Assembly: GCA_018402015.1 (NCBI GenBank)
Contig: JAGYJL010000017.1
Location: 1-40,958, forward strand
Reading direction: 5' to 3'
Source of the DNA: Flavobacteriales bacterium
Lineage (GTDB): Bacteria > Bacteroidota > Bacteroidia > UBA10329
DNA: 40,958 nt
Made by a program: the position numbers and the translations under genes. A model generated the notes under the pieces. That model did no database searches and had not been told where the DNA came from. It saw only the letters and a program-made list of their open reading frames with translations. Shown one piece after another: positions 26,495-35,487 of the stretch. The first letter of the stretch is position 1. Each line of letters opens with the position of its first letter.

Positions 26495-28816
26495 TCAGTT
26501 GATGAAGAGGATCTTGGTAACGAAGGTTTCCTGTCCGTCCTCATTAGATGCAAACACCAGATAGACCCCGCTTTGCGCGCGGCCACCGGTAATTCGGTTT
26601 CCATCCCAAATTGCTTGACCTCCTTCGGCAATGGTTGCAAAAACCACGTGGCCCGAAGCGTCTGTTATCTTCACATCAGCATCACGAACCAAACCTTTGA
26701 TGGCAATCGGCCCTTCGTAATCTGGTTCCACCGGATTCGGATAAGCATACACATCTTCCTTCACAAACTCGGGCGTACCCCAAGTGGCAGTACCACGATA
26801 AGAGATCATGCCTTTATCTGTTCCGATGAAAACTTCCCCACTGATCTGATCAACACCAATAGCAGTTATCTGATCGGAGAAAAGTGGACTGTTCTCCGTT
26901 GTGAAGTGATGCACCTGCTGCGTTCCATCGGCAGACATGAGAAAAACTCCCGCACTTGCCGTACCGATCCATTTCCTGTTGGCGCCATCTACCGCAATGG
27001 CGGTTACGCTTTCATTCTCTAGTAGATATTGAATGTATCCATCCTGCTCAACAAGGATCTGCTGCGCATCGAAATTGCCACCGCTAAAAACGCTTTCTGG
27101 CGAATAGAAGACCGAAATACCATTGTTGGTTCCAACCCAGATCTCGCCATCCAGATCGGCTGCAAGGCAGAACACTTCGTTACTGGCAAGATTTCCGTTT
27201 CCAGCATTCTGAGTAAGCTTACGGGATTGGTCGTCATTGCTATTGCCCAAGGTTCCACCATCGTTATACACCACTACGCCAACACCTCTAGGCGCCATCA
27301 CCCATTTCTGGCCAATGTCATCAATGGCAATATCGGCCAAGGTGGCACCACCAAGTCCAGGAACATCAAAAGCATGCCACAGGCCATTTGGCTCTTTGGC
27401 ATAAAGCGCATTAGTGGTACCTCCACTTGAAACCCAAAGGGTCCCGTTTCTACGGTCCACTTGCAGGCCAACGCAACGGATGTTTCCCGGAGCCGCATCA
27501 AGATCCTGTAGCGGACTGTTGGTCGTATCGTAGATCTCTACCAATTGGTCATCGTACATCTCTATTACTCCGTTACCGTAAGAAGTAGTGAACACACGTT
27601 TGCTATCCAAAGGATCTACAATAACCCTCAGGTAATCGTAAAATGAAGATGTTTCCGGAAACGCAAACACACTTAGGTTAGCCCATTGATTGTCCTTGAA
27701 AGTGTATAGCCCATTCTTGTTGTAGCCGTTGGCCCAAGTAGATGTAACGCTTCCAGAAGAAACGTAGCATCTACCATCCCAAATGCTGATGTTCATATTT
27801 AGAACAGACGAAGGCCCATTGACACCCAGAATATCAAATGCCAAACTCGGGCTTGGACGATGTTTGATCAACCCGTTCCATCTATCTGCTATCCAGATTA
27901 TCTCGTCCTCATCTATAGTAGCGTGTGATGGATTGGCATACGTTCCATTACCATAATCGAACGCAAGGCGCTGTCTCTCCAATGCTGCGCTATACTCTAC
28001 AACAGCCCCACCGTTAACCACAAGCAGCTTGTTCTCTGTGCTTTCCAGATAACGGATCTCGTTTTCTGTGGCGTCAGCAAATATGCTCCAATTCGTTCCG
28101 GATAACACGAATACCGTGTCGGCTACATCAGGGTCGCTGTAGTTCACAAACAGTTTATTGGCAAACCAGGTTCCTGTGTTGTAGGTGCCTGCAGGCAATT
28201 GAGAGAAGAGTGTCCAATTCTCGAAGTTGGCCAGATTGATGTTGTTGATGTCGGCATAGTAAACGCCCGCCTCGGTACAGGCAAAGAGTTTATTGTCCGA
28301 AGCAGCTACATCGTACACGTTAAGTGCCGTTCCGTTCGGTCCAATGTAGTAGGTGTCTTTGATCTCGTGTTTCACCATATCCAACACCACAATGGCAAAA
28401 CCGCAGGCCAAATAAGCAAAGTCGCCTTTCAGGTGAATCTTATTGATGGTCTTATTCCCTAGGATGGATTTATCCTTGATATCTGGAACATTGATGATCT
28501 GACCATCCTGAATCAGATCCAGGTTGGTGTTGTTGTAAGCAATTACCAGTGTATTGTTCTCCTCGCTCCAAGCAATGGCCGAATACCCGATGTCGGAAAG
28601 GCCAGAAACCTTTGAAAGCCGTATCACATCTTGCGATTGCTTGTGATATTGGAACAGTCCGTAGCTGGAGGCAGCAAAGATCCAATCTCCAGCATCGGCC
28701 ACTTGCACGCCATCGCTGTAAGGTAAATGATCGCGCCATTGACCAACAGCAACTTGCGCAAAGAGTGGAAGATTGACCACCACGGTAATGATGAGGAGAA
28801 AAAATGATCGAGACAT
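26495..28816 (-). CDS. porZ: PorZ-like T9SS protein (two beta-propellers and type A sorting domain)
   Basis: From the ATG at 28816 the protein is 773 residues with a signal peptide (SRSFFLLIITVVVNLPLFAQ). The start of the mature part (GQWRDHLPYSDGVQVADAGD, WIFAASSYGLFQY) and the many W/GT...G blades (EIWVGTNNGISVF, RKWIGTASAGVFLM, EVFIGTDKGMIS) give two seven-bladed propellers, as in PorZ. The end is a type A T9SS domain (YAYPNPVEPDYEGP, SGVYLVFASNEDGQETFVTK). In Porphyromonas, PorZ is a surface component that delivers anionic LPS to the sortase PorU. I recall the neighbourhood with recO from flavobacterial genomes, which supports PorZ over a generic two-component propeller protein. Upstream in-frame ATGs give no better signal peptide. 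Confidence 0.8.
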   Translation of the reverse strand: MSRSFFLLIITVVVNLPLFAQVAVGQWRDHLPYSDGVQVADAGDWIFAASSYGLFQYHKQSQDVIRLSKVSGLSDIGYSAIAWSEENNTLVIAYNNTNLDLIQDGQIINVPDIKDKSILGNKTINKIHLKGDFAYLACGFAIVVLDMVKHEIKDTYYIGPNGTALNVYDVAASDNKLFACTEAGVYYADINNINLANFENWTLFSQLPAGTYNTGTWFANKLFVNYSDPDVADTVFVLSGTNWSIFADATENEIRYLESTENKLLVVNGGAVVEYSAALERQRLAFDYGNGTYANPSHATIDEDEIIWIADRWNGLIKHRPSPSLAFDILGVNGPSSVLNMNISIWDGRCYVSSGSVTSTWANGYNKNGLYTFKDNQWANLSVFAFPETSSFYDYLRVIVDPLDSKRVFTTSYGNGVIEMYDDQLVEIYDTTNSPLQDLDAAPGNIRCVGLQVDRRNGTLWVSSGGTTNALYAKEPNGLWHAFDVPGLGGATLADIAIDDIGQKWVMAPRGVGVVVYNDGGTLGNSNDDQSRKLTQNAGNGNLASNEVFCLAADLDGEIWVGTNNGISVFYSPESVFSGGNFDAQQILVEQDGYIQYLLENESVTAIAVDGANRKWIGTASAGVFLMSADGTQQVHHFTTENSPLFSDQITAIGVDQISGEVFIGTDKGMISYRGTATWGTPEFVKEDVYAYPNPVEPDYEGPIAIKGLVRDADVKITDASGHVVFATIAEGGQAIWDGNRITGGRAQSGVYLVFASNEDGQETFVTKILFIN

Positions 28817-28942
28817 CTGTCTTGTCGAACTAGGAGGCATGCAGGAACAAGTATAGTGGTTGCAATGCGAAATAACTGTTATTTGCCCGATATATTGTAC
28901 CAAGCATCTCTCACTTTAAAATATGGTGCTTGCGCTTTGAAT

Positions 28943-28950
28943 TACATTTG
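28943..28950 (+). promoter_or_regulatory. Candidate -7 box (TACATTTG) for the YfhO gene
   Basis: TACATTTG is an exact match to TAnnTTTG. Transcription would start near 28955, giving a leader of about 30 bases to the ATG at 28985. This supports that start over the upstream ATG at 28856. No clear -33 TTTG at normal spacing was found. Confidence 0.45.
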
Positions 28951-28984
28951 TCTTAACACCAAACGTGCCTCGTCTGTTCGCTCC

Positions 28985-31933
28985 ATGAATCTCCTAAGGT
29001 CGCTAGCCATATCCATCCTTCTGCTTGGGTTGTGCGTAATTGCCTATTGGGATATTGCCTTCTTTAACGACACGTTGAAGTGGGATATGCTGGATTGCTA
29101 CTATCCGTGGCGGCAATTTGTGGCAGAGTGCGTGCAGTTCCGTGTGTTTCCGTTCTGGAATCCGTACCAGGATATGGGCTATCCGATCTATGCCGATATG
29201 CGCTCCGTGTTCTATCCCGAACCGTGGCTCATCGGGCTTTTCGGTGGCTACAGTATGAAGGTTTTCCATGGCATTTTCCTATTCTATCTGGTAATGGCCG
29301 GTGTTGGCATGTACCAGTTGGCGGGGCATTTCGCTCAGAACAATTGGGCACGGATAGTGGTGGCAAGCGCCTATGTGCTGTCCGGGTTTTTTGTGGGACA
29401 TGGGCAAGAGCTGGCGGGTATCATTGGGGCAACTTGGATTCCGTGGACGCTACTCTACTTTCTGCGCTTTCAGCAATCTCTCCGGTTTGCCAACCTCTTC
29501 AAACTCGCGCTTTTTCTCTTTCTGCTGCTCACGGGCGGTTATCAGGCCATCAACATCATCTATATCTATCTACTCTTGCTGCTCGGTATGGCCAGCCTTG
29601 CAGGACGATGGTCTGAAGATGGCACGAAACAGGTTCTGTTGAACGCGCTTCTGGGCTTGTTGGTCATCTGTTCCATTGCCATGTTGGCGTTAACCTATAC
29701 AGATGTGTCTCCTCACGTTGGCCGCCTTACCGGACTTACGCTACAGGAGGCGCATGTGGGCTACGTAGCGCCACATATGCTTGCATCTTTCATTGCCCCG
29801 TATGCCGCCACCGCAAAAGAAGGCTTAGAATCCACGGATGGCACCATGCAGAACATGTATGTGGGCCTCATTGTGCTGCTGTTCTTCTTCATTGGGCTGT
29901 TCGTTCGGAAATCTACGGAGCTGAAGATCATTCTTGGTTTTGGGCTTGTTTGCCTCTTGGCGAGCCTTGGTCCTTTTACGCCCGTTAGGGAGTGGCTGTT
30001 CAACATTCTTCCGGGGATGAATCTCTTTCGCATGAGCAGTTTCTTCTCCTATTTCAGTCAATTGGCCGTGCTGCTGGTTGCATCGGTAGGATTAGAGCAT
30101 TTTCTGCGTAAGCCGCAGGCAAGTTGGACGCTATTCAAACGGAGTTGGCTTTTTGTGCTGCTCCTTACCGTTACGGTTTCGTGGGTCGGATATGCAGCAT
30201 GGCCAACGCTTTCGCTTCAGGTGCTGGGTAATCTATTCGATTGGTCGGCATTGGAAGGGGAAATGAAATTCGGGCAGCGATTGATGGTTCACGGTTGCTA
30301 TCAATTGGCATTTGTTCTTGCTTTAGGCGGGTTGCTCTTTGCGCTTAAGGAGCGAAAGACACTGCTCGGTGGGCTCGTGCTGTTACTTGTGATGCTGGAA
30401 ATGGTGGTATCCGTACGGCTCAATTTCCAAACAACGGTTGGCGGGGGTTACCAACCCAGTGAAATACAGGCAAAGCTCGATGCACAAGCTAAAGGCTTCC
30501 CTATTCCGGATAATGAGCTAGCGTTGCGATGGAACAGCGATTCGAAGCCTGAGTTATTGCCACTTTATCATAATACCAACATTCTTACAAAAACCGTTTC
30601 GTGGGATGGATTCAACAGTTTCAAGCTGCGGAATTTCGAGTCGTTCAAAGACGAACGGCCAGAGGCCTTTGCCCAAGCAATGAGCAAGCCTTTGCTGTAC
30701 GGAATGAAACCCGAGACAGCGATCCGCATTACCGACTTTGGACCGAATGGCGTGAACTGTAGCGTTGTGGCAAATGGCCCAGATTCCATCACCTTGCAGC
30801 AGACCTACTTTCCGGGATGGGAGGCAACCGTGAATGGCTCGTTGGCCACTGCTTCGTTGGTCGATGGTGTTTTCCAACGTGTGGCGGTGCCAGAAGGAAT
30901 TTCCACCCTGCAGTTCGAATATCGAAACCCGAGAGTTAAGAACGCTGTGCTGTTCTCCTATGGAATTGTTGCTATTCTGATTCTTCTGGTGGTTTTCTTC
31001 TCGCTTGGCGAGGCGGGTCTTTCACACGTTCGGGCGGGTGTAGCTGCTTTGGTGTTCGGAGCATTGGCCGCGGGTGTTCTTGCATTTCAGTGGTCGAATA
31101 CAGCGTCCAACCATGCATTCAAAGTGGGAAACTACGAGCTGCTTGCCTTATCTGCTGCGTCTCTTTCAGGAAGTTCGGATGCCATTGTATTGCAGGTAGA
31201 CGACCGTGCTTTGATGGACAGCGTTCTAAAAGCCAATGGTATTGCAAATAAGGTGGTAGTGGTATCGAACCCGGGCGGACCGGAACTGAACGAACTGTTG
31301 CGCATGCCTACAGATTCGGGCGCCAAGCTTATTTACGCTGCTTGGAATCAGCCAGAAAGTGATGCGGTAAAGGAACTGCTACGAACACGATTCGGCTATC
31401 TGCATAAGATGTCCAGCGATGCGGGTTTCATCTATCGTTCGGATGCTCGGTTTGCTGATGCGCCACATTTTGAGACACGGCTATCCTTTGAGGAGGACAA
31501 TGCCCTGTGGAATTTCCAAGTTGCCAGGTCGGATTCGTCAGTTGATGCTTTTAGCGGAACACAGCGGTGGAAGATCGGTGTGGACGAGATGGGCAGTCCG
31601 CCATTGATCCTTCGGGTAGGTGATGTTGCTACAAGAGGCCACTACGAATTGGTGTTCGGTACCTCTGCCCAGATACCGAGTGGGAATGGCGGCATGGCAA
31701 ACATGTACGTAAATGTGGAGCGGAATGGCGAGCGCATTTGGAGTTCGGCCATTGGGCTCAATGCCATGGTAAAAGCATCGAAGGATTGGGTTCCTGTTCT
31801 GATGGTGGCGCAACCGGATCTGGAACTGTTGGAAGATGATGTGTTGCGCGTTTATGTGTGGTGCAGCCCCGGCAATGCCGTGTATCTTGACGACATGTTG
31901 TTCCGAATGTATGCCGTAGACCGACCTCTTTAA
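28985..31933 (+). CDS. YfhO family membrane protein (putative GT-C type glycosyltransferase)
   Basis: From the ATG at 28985 it is about 982 residues. The first 450 residues hold about 11-12 transmembrane helices with the GT-C-like early loop WDMLDCYYPWRQFV, PFWNPYQDMGYPIYADM. The Asp residues after the first helix are where GT-C enzymes carry the catalytic acid. The middle is extracytoplasmic with the YfhO feature QQTYFPGWEATVNG. Two further helices come at about 655-705, followed by a C-terminal beta-rich domain that may bind glycan. YfhO in Bacillus and Listeria is required, with a CsbB-type GT2 and a GtrA-type flippase, to decorate surface polymers. The extension beyond a standard YfhO is unassigned. 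The stop overlaps the convergent GT2 gene by 4 bases. Confidence 0.82.
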   Translation: MNLLRSLAISILLLGLCVIAYWDIAFFNDTLKWDMLDCYYPWRQFVAECVQFRVFPFWNPYQDMGYPIYADMRSVFYPEPWLIGLFGGYSMKVFHGIFLFYLVMAGVGMYQLAGHFAQNNWARIVVASAYVLSGFFVGHGQELAGIIGATWIPWTLLYFLRFQQSLRFANLFKLALFLFLLLTGGYQAINIIYIYLLLLLGMASLAGRWSEDGTKQVLLNALLGLLVICSIAMLALTYTDVSPHVGRLTGLTLQEAHVGYVAPHMLASFIAPYAATAKEGLESTDGTMQNMYVGLIVLLFFFIGLFVRKSTELKIILGFGLVCLLASLGPFTPVREWLFNILPGMNLFRMSSFFSYFSQLAVLLVASVGLEHFLRKPQASWTLFKRSWLFVLLLTVTVSWVGYAAWPTLSLQVLGNLFDWSALEGEMKFGQRLMVHGCYQLAFVLALGGLLFALKERKTLLGGLVLLLVMLEMVVSVRLNFQTTVGGGYQPSEIQAKLDAQAKGFPIPDNELALRWNSDSKPELLPLYHNTNILTKTVSWDGFNSFKLRNFESFKDERPEAFAQAMSKPLLYGMKPETAIRITDFGPNGVNCSVVANGPDSITLQQTYFPGWEATVNGSLATASLVDGVFQRVAVPEGISTLQFEYRNPRVKNAVLFSYGIVAILILLVVFFSLGEAGLSHVRAGVAALVFGALAAGVLAFQWSNTASNHAFKVGNYELLALSAASLSGSSDAIVLQVDDRALMDSVLKANGIANKVVVVSNPGGPELNELLRMPTDSGAKLIYAAWNQPESDAVKELLRTRFGYLHKMSSDAGFIYRSDARFADAPHFETRLSFEEDNALWNFQVARSDSSVDAFSGTQRWKIGVDEMGSPPLILRVGDVATRGHYELVFGTSAQIPSGNGGMANMYVNVERNGERIWSSAIGLNAMVKASKDWVPVLMVAQPDLELLEDDVLRVYVWCSPGNAVYLDDMLFRMYAVDRPL

Positions 31934-32859
31934 AGGTCTTTCCTGCGGATGATGTAGTTGGGGCGTCTCTTGCCCTCGATAAAACCTTTGCCCACATATT
32001 CTCCTAACACGCCCAACATGATGAGTTGCACACCGCCTATGAACAATACACTGGCGGTTGTACTTGCCCAACCGGGTAGTGCCTGATCGGTGAAGGCGAA
32101 AGCGTAGACCACGTAAATGCCGTACGATCCTGCCAAGGATGCAATGAAGAAGCCGAGGAAGATGCTGAGCTGTAAGGGTCTGATAGAGAAAGATGTGATG
32201 CCCGACAAGGCCAATGCCAGCATCTTACGGTAGGTGTAATTGGAACTGCCCGCAAAGCGGTCGTTGGCCTGATAGCGCACGGCCACCTGCTTGAAACCTA
32301 CCCAACTTACCAATCCTCTGTAAAAGAGGTAAGATTCGTCCAGTTCCTTGAGCACATCCACCACCGCTCTATCGAGCAAGCGGAAATCGGCCGTGCCGGG
32401 ATGTAACTGCACGGAAGAAAGCTTCTGCGCCAGTTTGTAGAACAACTTCGATGTGCTGCGTTTCATCCACGAGAGGTTCTTGTCCTCTTCCCGTTGGGTA
32501 AAGACCACTTCGTAGCCTTCGTTCCACTTTTTAAGCAGGTCGGGAATGATTTCGGGTGGATGTTGCAGGTCGGCATCCATGCTAATGACGCAATCGCCAA
32601 GGGCATGGTCGAGGCCAGCTTTGAGAGCCGCCTGGTGTCCGAAGTTGCGCGACAATTGCAGGAGCTTGATGTGCTCATTCCCTGTCTTAAGCTTCAGTAC
32701 CATATCGGCCGTACCATCTTTACTGCCATCGTCAACAAACAGCAGTTCGTAACGGGGCAGTTGCTGGAGAATGGGCGTAAGCTGTGCGTAAAGTTCGGTT
32801 ATGTTGCCTGCTTCGTTAAAGCATGGAATAACAATCGATACCAATGGCTGCTCGCTCAT
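31930..32859 (-). CDS. GT2 glycosyltransferase, GtrB/CsbB/DPM1-type
   Basis: The 309-residue protein has an N-terminal GT-A domain: VSIVIPCFNEAGNI, LLFVDDGSKDGT, LSRNFGHQAALKAGLDHA, MDADLQHPPE (the DxD-type metal site), and the acceptor motif GTADFRLLDRAV. Two C-terminal transmembrane helices and the closing LGVLGEYVGKGFIEGKRRPN are characteristic of the polyprenyl-phosphate glycosyltransferases GtrB, CsbB and ArnC. It transfers a sugar from a nucleotide sugar to undecaprenyl phosphate. Together with the nearby gtrA and yfhO it could supply lipid-linked sugar for outer-surface glycosylation. It is transcribed from the minus strand; TACCTTTA lies just upstream as a possible -7 box. Confidence 0.92.
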   Translation of the reverse strand: MSEQPLVSIVIPCFNEAGNITELYAQLTPILQQLPRYELLFVDDGSKDGTADMVLKLKTGNEHIKLLQLSRNFGHQAALKAGLDHALGDCVISMDADLQHPPEIIPDLLKKWNEGYEVVFTQREEDKNLSWMKRSTSKLFYKLAQKLSSVQLHPGTADFRLLDRAVVDVLKELDESYLFYRGLVSWVGFKQVAVRYQANDRFAGSSNYTYRKMLALALSGITSFSIRPLQLSIFLGFFIASLAGSYGIYVVYAFAFTDQALPGWASTTASVLFIGGVQLIMLGVLGEYVGKGFIEGKRRPNYIIRRKDL

Positions 32860-32912
32860 GCGGATAAAGGTAAAAGTATCGTTCGGTCAAGACACACGCT
32901 ATTATCAACTTG

Positions 32913-33012
32913 CCGTCATGCTGAACTTGTTCCGATAGCTCCCGATAGCTATCGGGACGGAACAGCATCTTCGACCACACTAACAGACCCTGAAACGAGT
33001 TCAGGGTGACGG
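32913..33012. repeat. Nested inverted-repeat element (REP/MITE-like)
   Basis: The outer arms are CCGTCATGCTGAACTTGTT (32913-32931) and the near-complement at 32994-33012. Inside are a perfect 16-base palindrome CCCGATAGCTATCGGG (32941-32956) framed by GTTCCG/CGGAAC, and a second hairpin ACCCTGAA/TTCAGGGT (32987-33006). It sits between the 3' end of rnr and the 5' end of the GT2 gene. The right arm has a second copy at 39121-39149. No coding potential is seen; it may act as a terminator or RNA-stability element, or be a mobile non-coding repeat. Confidence 0.8.
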
Positions 33013-33039
33013 AAGACTCAGCAGTAATGGCCAAGCCTC

Positions 33040-35199
33040 TTAATCCGGCCAACCTGTTACGGCAAGATCGATCTGACGTTTCTCCAACGATACGTTCATC
33101 ACCTTGACAATCACCGCATCGCCCAATTGATAGGTGTTTCCTGTAGTGGAACCGATCACCGACATGGTATCCTCATTGTAATCGTAGAAATCGTCCGGAA
33201 GATCCTTCAAGCGGATCATGCCTTCGCATTTATTCGCTTTTATCTCTACGAAGATGCCCCATTCGGTAACACCCGATATCAGGCCTTCGAACTCTTCTCC
33301 AATATGATCCTGCAGGTATTTGGCCTGCATGTATTTGGTTGAAGCGCGTTCGGCCTCTGTTGCCTTCTTCTCCATATCCGAACTATGCAGGCAGAGCTCG
33401 TCATAATCCTTCTTGTAGGCCGATTTGCCTCCATCGAGGTAGCGCTGTAGGAGGCGGTGCACCATTACATCGGGGTACCTTCGGATAGGTGATGTGAAGT
33501 GGGTGTAATATTCGAAACCGAGGCCGAAGTGACCGATGTTGTCGGTGCTGTATTCTGCCTTGGCCATGCAACGGATGGCCATGGTGCTGAGCATGTTCTC
33601 TTCGCCCTTTCCTTTTACATCGGCCAGGAGTTTATTGAGCGAATCGGTGAGAATCCTTCTTGGGCCCAGCTCCACTTTGTAATCCAACTGCGCGGCAATG
33701 GTCACCAGCATTTCGAGGCGTTCCTGTACCGGGTTGTCGTGTATACGGTAAACGAATGTTTTGGCCTGCCCTTGCTTGGGTCTGCCAATAAAGGTGGCCA
33801 CCTGTTTGTTGGCCAAGAGCATGAATTCCTCTATGAGCTTGTTGCTATCCTTGTACTGTTTGAGGTAGACCTCTATTGGATTGCCTTTCTCATCCAGGCG
33901 GAACTTTACTTCCTCCTTCTCGAAGGCGATGGCTCCGTTATCGAAACGTTTGGCGCGCAACTGTTTTGCCAGTTCGTGCATGGTGAGCACTTCGTCCTTC
34001 AGTGGGCCTTCGCCTCCTTCAATAATGGCCTGGGCCTCATCGTACGTAAAACGCTGGTCGGAGTTGATGATGCAACGCCCGAACCATTCGTTGATGACGT
34101 TGGCCTTCTCGTCCATTTCGAAGACGGCCGAAAAGACGAGCTTCTCCTCGTTGGGGCGCAAGGAACAGACCTTATTGGAAAGTTTTTCGGGCAGCATGGG
34201 TATTACCCGATCCACGAGGTAAACCGAGGTGGCACGGCTGATGGCCTCCTCATCGAGGGCGGTGCCGGGTTGCACGTAGTGCGAAACATCGGCTATGTGC
34301 ACGCCAATCTCCCAATTGCCATTATCCAGTTTGCGGATGGAGAGCGCATCGTCAAAATCCTTGGCATCATCGGGGTCGATGGTAAAGGTGGTGATCTCGC
34401 GGAAGTCGCGTCTTTTGGCTATCTCCTCATCGCTTATGATCTCTGGAATACGTTCTGCTTCGCGCTCCACGTTCTCAGGGAAATACATGGGGAAATCGAA
34501 CTCGGCCAAGATGGAATGCATCTCGGTCTCCATCTCTCCCGGACGGCCCAATACGGTAATGACGTGGCCAATGGGGTTGTGTGCCCTTTCGGGCCAGCTC
34601 ATCATCTTTACAATCACCTTATCGCCATCCTGTGCGCGCATCATTTCTCCGAGGGGGATGAAGAAATCGACCGGCATGTTGCGGTTATCGGGCACCATGA
34701 AGGCCACTTTGCTGGTGGTGTTGATGGTGAGGGTACCTACGAACGTTTCGCGGGCACGTTCCAGCACCTCTACGATCTCTCCTTCTACCCTATTGCCCTT
34801 GCTGTTGGCGTAGGCGTGCACCTTTACAATATCTCCGGGCAGTGCTTGGCGCACTTTTCGGGGCGAGATGTACACATCGCGCTCCAGTCCGTCCACTTTT
34901 ACGTAGGCGGCCCCTGTGCTGGTCATATCCACCTTGCCAATAAGCTTAGGCGCTGGTTTGAATTTAAGCTGGTACTTGCCTCTTTCCACTTCGCGAAGCA
35001 GTCCATCGCCCTTCATTTTATTGAGGGTCTGTGCTAGGCGGGCGCGTTCCTGTACATCGGTAACGCCAATACGTTTTGCTATCTGTTTATAATTGAGTGC
35101 CCGATCGGGGCTTTTGTGCAGGGTATCCAAGATGGGTTCTTGGTATACGGATATGGAAGGGCCTTTTTTATTTCCGCTTCCTTTCTTCTTCTTTTTCAA
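33040..35199 (-). CDS. rnr: Ribonuclease R
   Basis: The 719-residue protein has the RNase R order: a basic N-terminus and winged-helix domain (about 15-85), cold-shock/OB domains (about 85-215), the RNB catalytic domain from about 265 with metal-binding aspartates in TIDPDDAKDFDDALS (D275, D281, D283, D284), the HFTSPIRRYPDVMVHR-type motif near 575, and a C-terminal S1 domain (about 635-715). It degrades structured RNA 3'-5'. The start is TTG at 35199; a TAG stop in frame lies directly upstream and the first codons encode a lysine run. TACCTTTA (35224-35231, minus strand) is a possible -7 box. A 90% identical copy of its first codons is found at 38924-39007. Confidence 0.95.
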   Translation of the reverse strand: MKKKKKGSGNKKGPSISVYQEPILDTLHKSPDRALNYKQIAKRIGVTDVQERARLAQTLNKMKGDGLLREVERGKYQLKFKPAPKLIGKVDMTSTGAAYVKVDGLERDVYISPRKVRQALPGDIVKVHAYANSKGNRVEGEIVEVLERARETFVGTLTINTTSKVAFMVPDNRNMPVDFFIPLGEMMRAQDGDKVIVKMMSWPERAHNPIGHVITVLGRPGEMETEMHSILAEFDFPMYFPENVEREAERIPEIISDEEIAKRRDFREITTFTIDPDDAKDFDDALSIRKLDNGNWEIGVHIADVSHYVQPGTALDEEAISRATSVYLVDRVIPMLPEKLSNKVCSLRPNEEKLVFSAVFEMDEKANVINEWFGRCIINSDQRFTYDEAQAIIEGGEGPLKDEVLTMHELAKQLRAKRFDNGAIAFEKEEVKFRLDEKGNPIEVYLKQYKDSNKLIEEFMLLANKQVATFIGRPKQGQAKTFVYRIHDNPVQERLEMLVTIAAQLDYKVELGPRRILTDSLNKLLADVKGKGEENMLSTMAIRCMAKAEYSTDNIGHFGLGFEYYTHFTSPIRRYPDVMVHRLLQRYLDGGKSAYKKDYDELCLHSSDMEKKATEAERASTKYMQAKYLQDHIGEEFEGLISGVTEWGIFVEIKANKCEGMIRLKDLPDDFYDYNEDTMSVIGSTTGNTYQLGDAVIVKVMNVSLEKRQIDLAVTGWPD

Positions 35200-35301
35200 C
35201 TAGTTGTATTCATTATTTGGTGGTAAAGGTAGGGATAATAGGACTAGGGGTGCGAGGTGTGAGCTTTGGTTGATGGTGAACGGTTGACGGTTTACGGTTT
35301 T

Positions 35302-35404
35302 ACCCTTCGAGTACCTCAGGGTGCGGGGAATTGGGGGAAGGTACCCTTCGAGTACCTCAGGGTACGGGGAATGGCGGTGTAGTACCCTTCGAGTACCTCA
35401 GGGT
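35302..35404. repeat. Tandem array of a 41-bp unit (three copies)
   Basis: ACCCTTCGAGTACCTCAGGG begins at 35302, 35343 and 35384, exactly 41 bases apart. The first two units are similar over their whole length (GGGGAAT follows in both); the third diverges after the core. The core folds into a bulged hairpin (ACCCT/AGGGT and GAG/CTC around TAC). The array is in the 288-base gap between rnr and the type B cargo gene, which otherwise holds short ACGGTT-rich repeats (about 35274-35300) and no gene. Confidence 0.88.
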
Positions 35405-35487
35405 TTGGTCGGATGGGCTCATCGGGCCCTTAGATGATTTCCACATCAGGCACTCAGATAGTAGAACTGAAGGGAATGAGCCAGAGA

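Noticed and set aside
26494-26640. Longer RecO start at 26640
   Set aside because: The added 49 residues lie inside porZ and resemble no RecO N-terminus; MILNSSGIVL at 26493 is the family start.
26471-27022. A 183-codon plus-strand frame opposite recO/porZ
   Set aside because: It covers the recO-porZ junction in antisense and has no recognisable domain or signal.
33499-35037. A 512-codon open frame on the plus strand opposite rnr
   Set aside because: It is the antisense shadow of a well-recognised RNase R gene; the translated sequence shows no family, and codon structure follows rnr.
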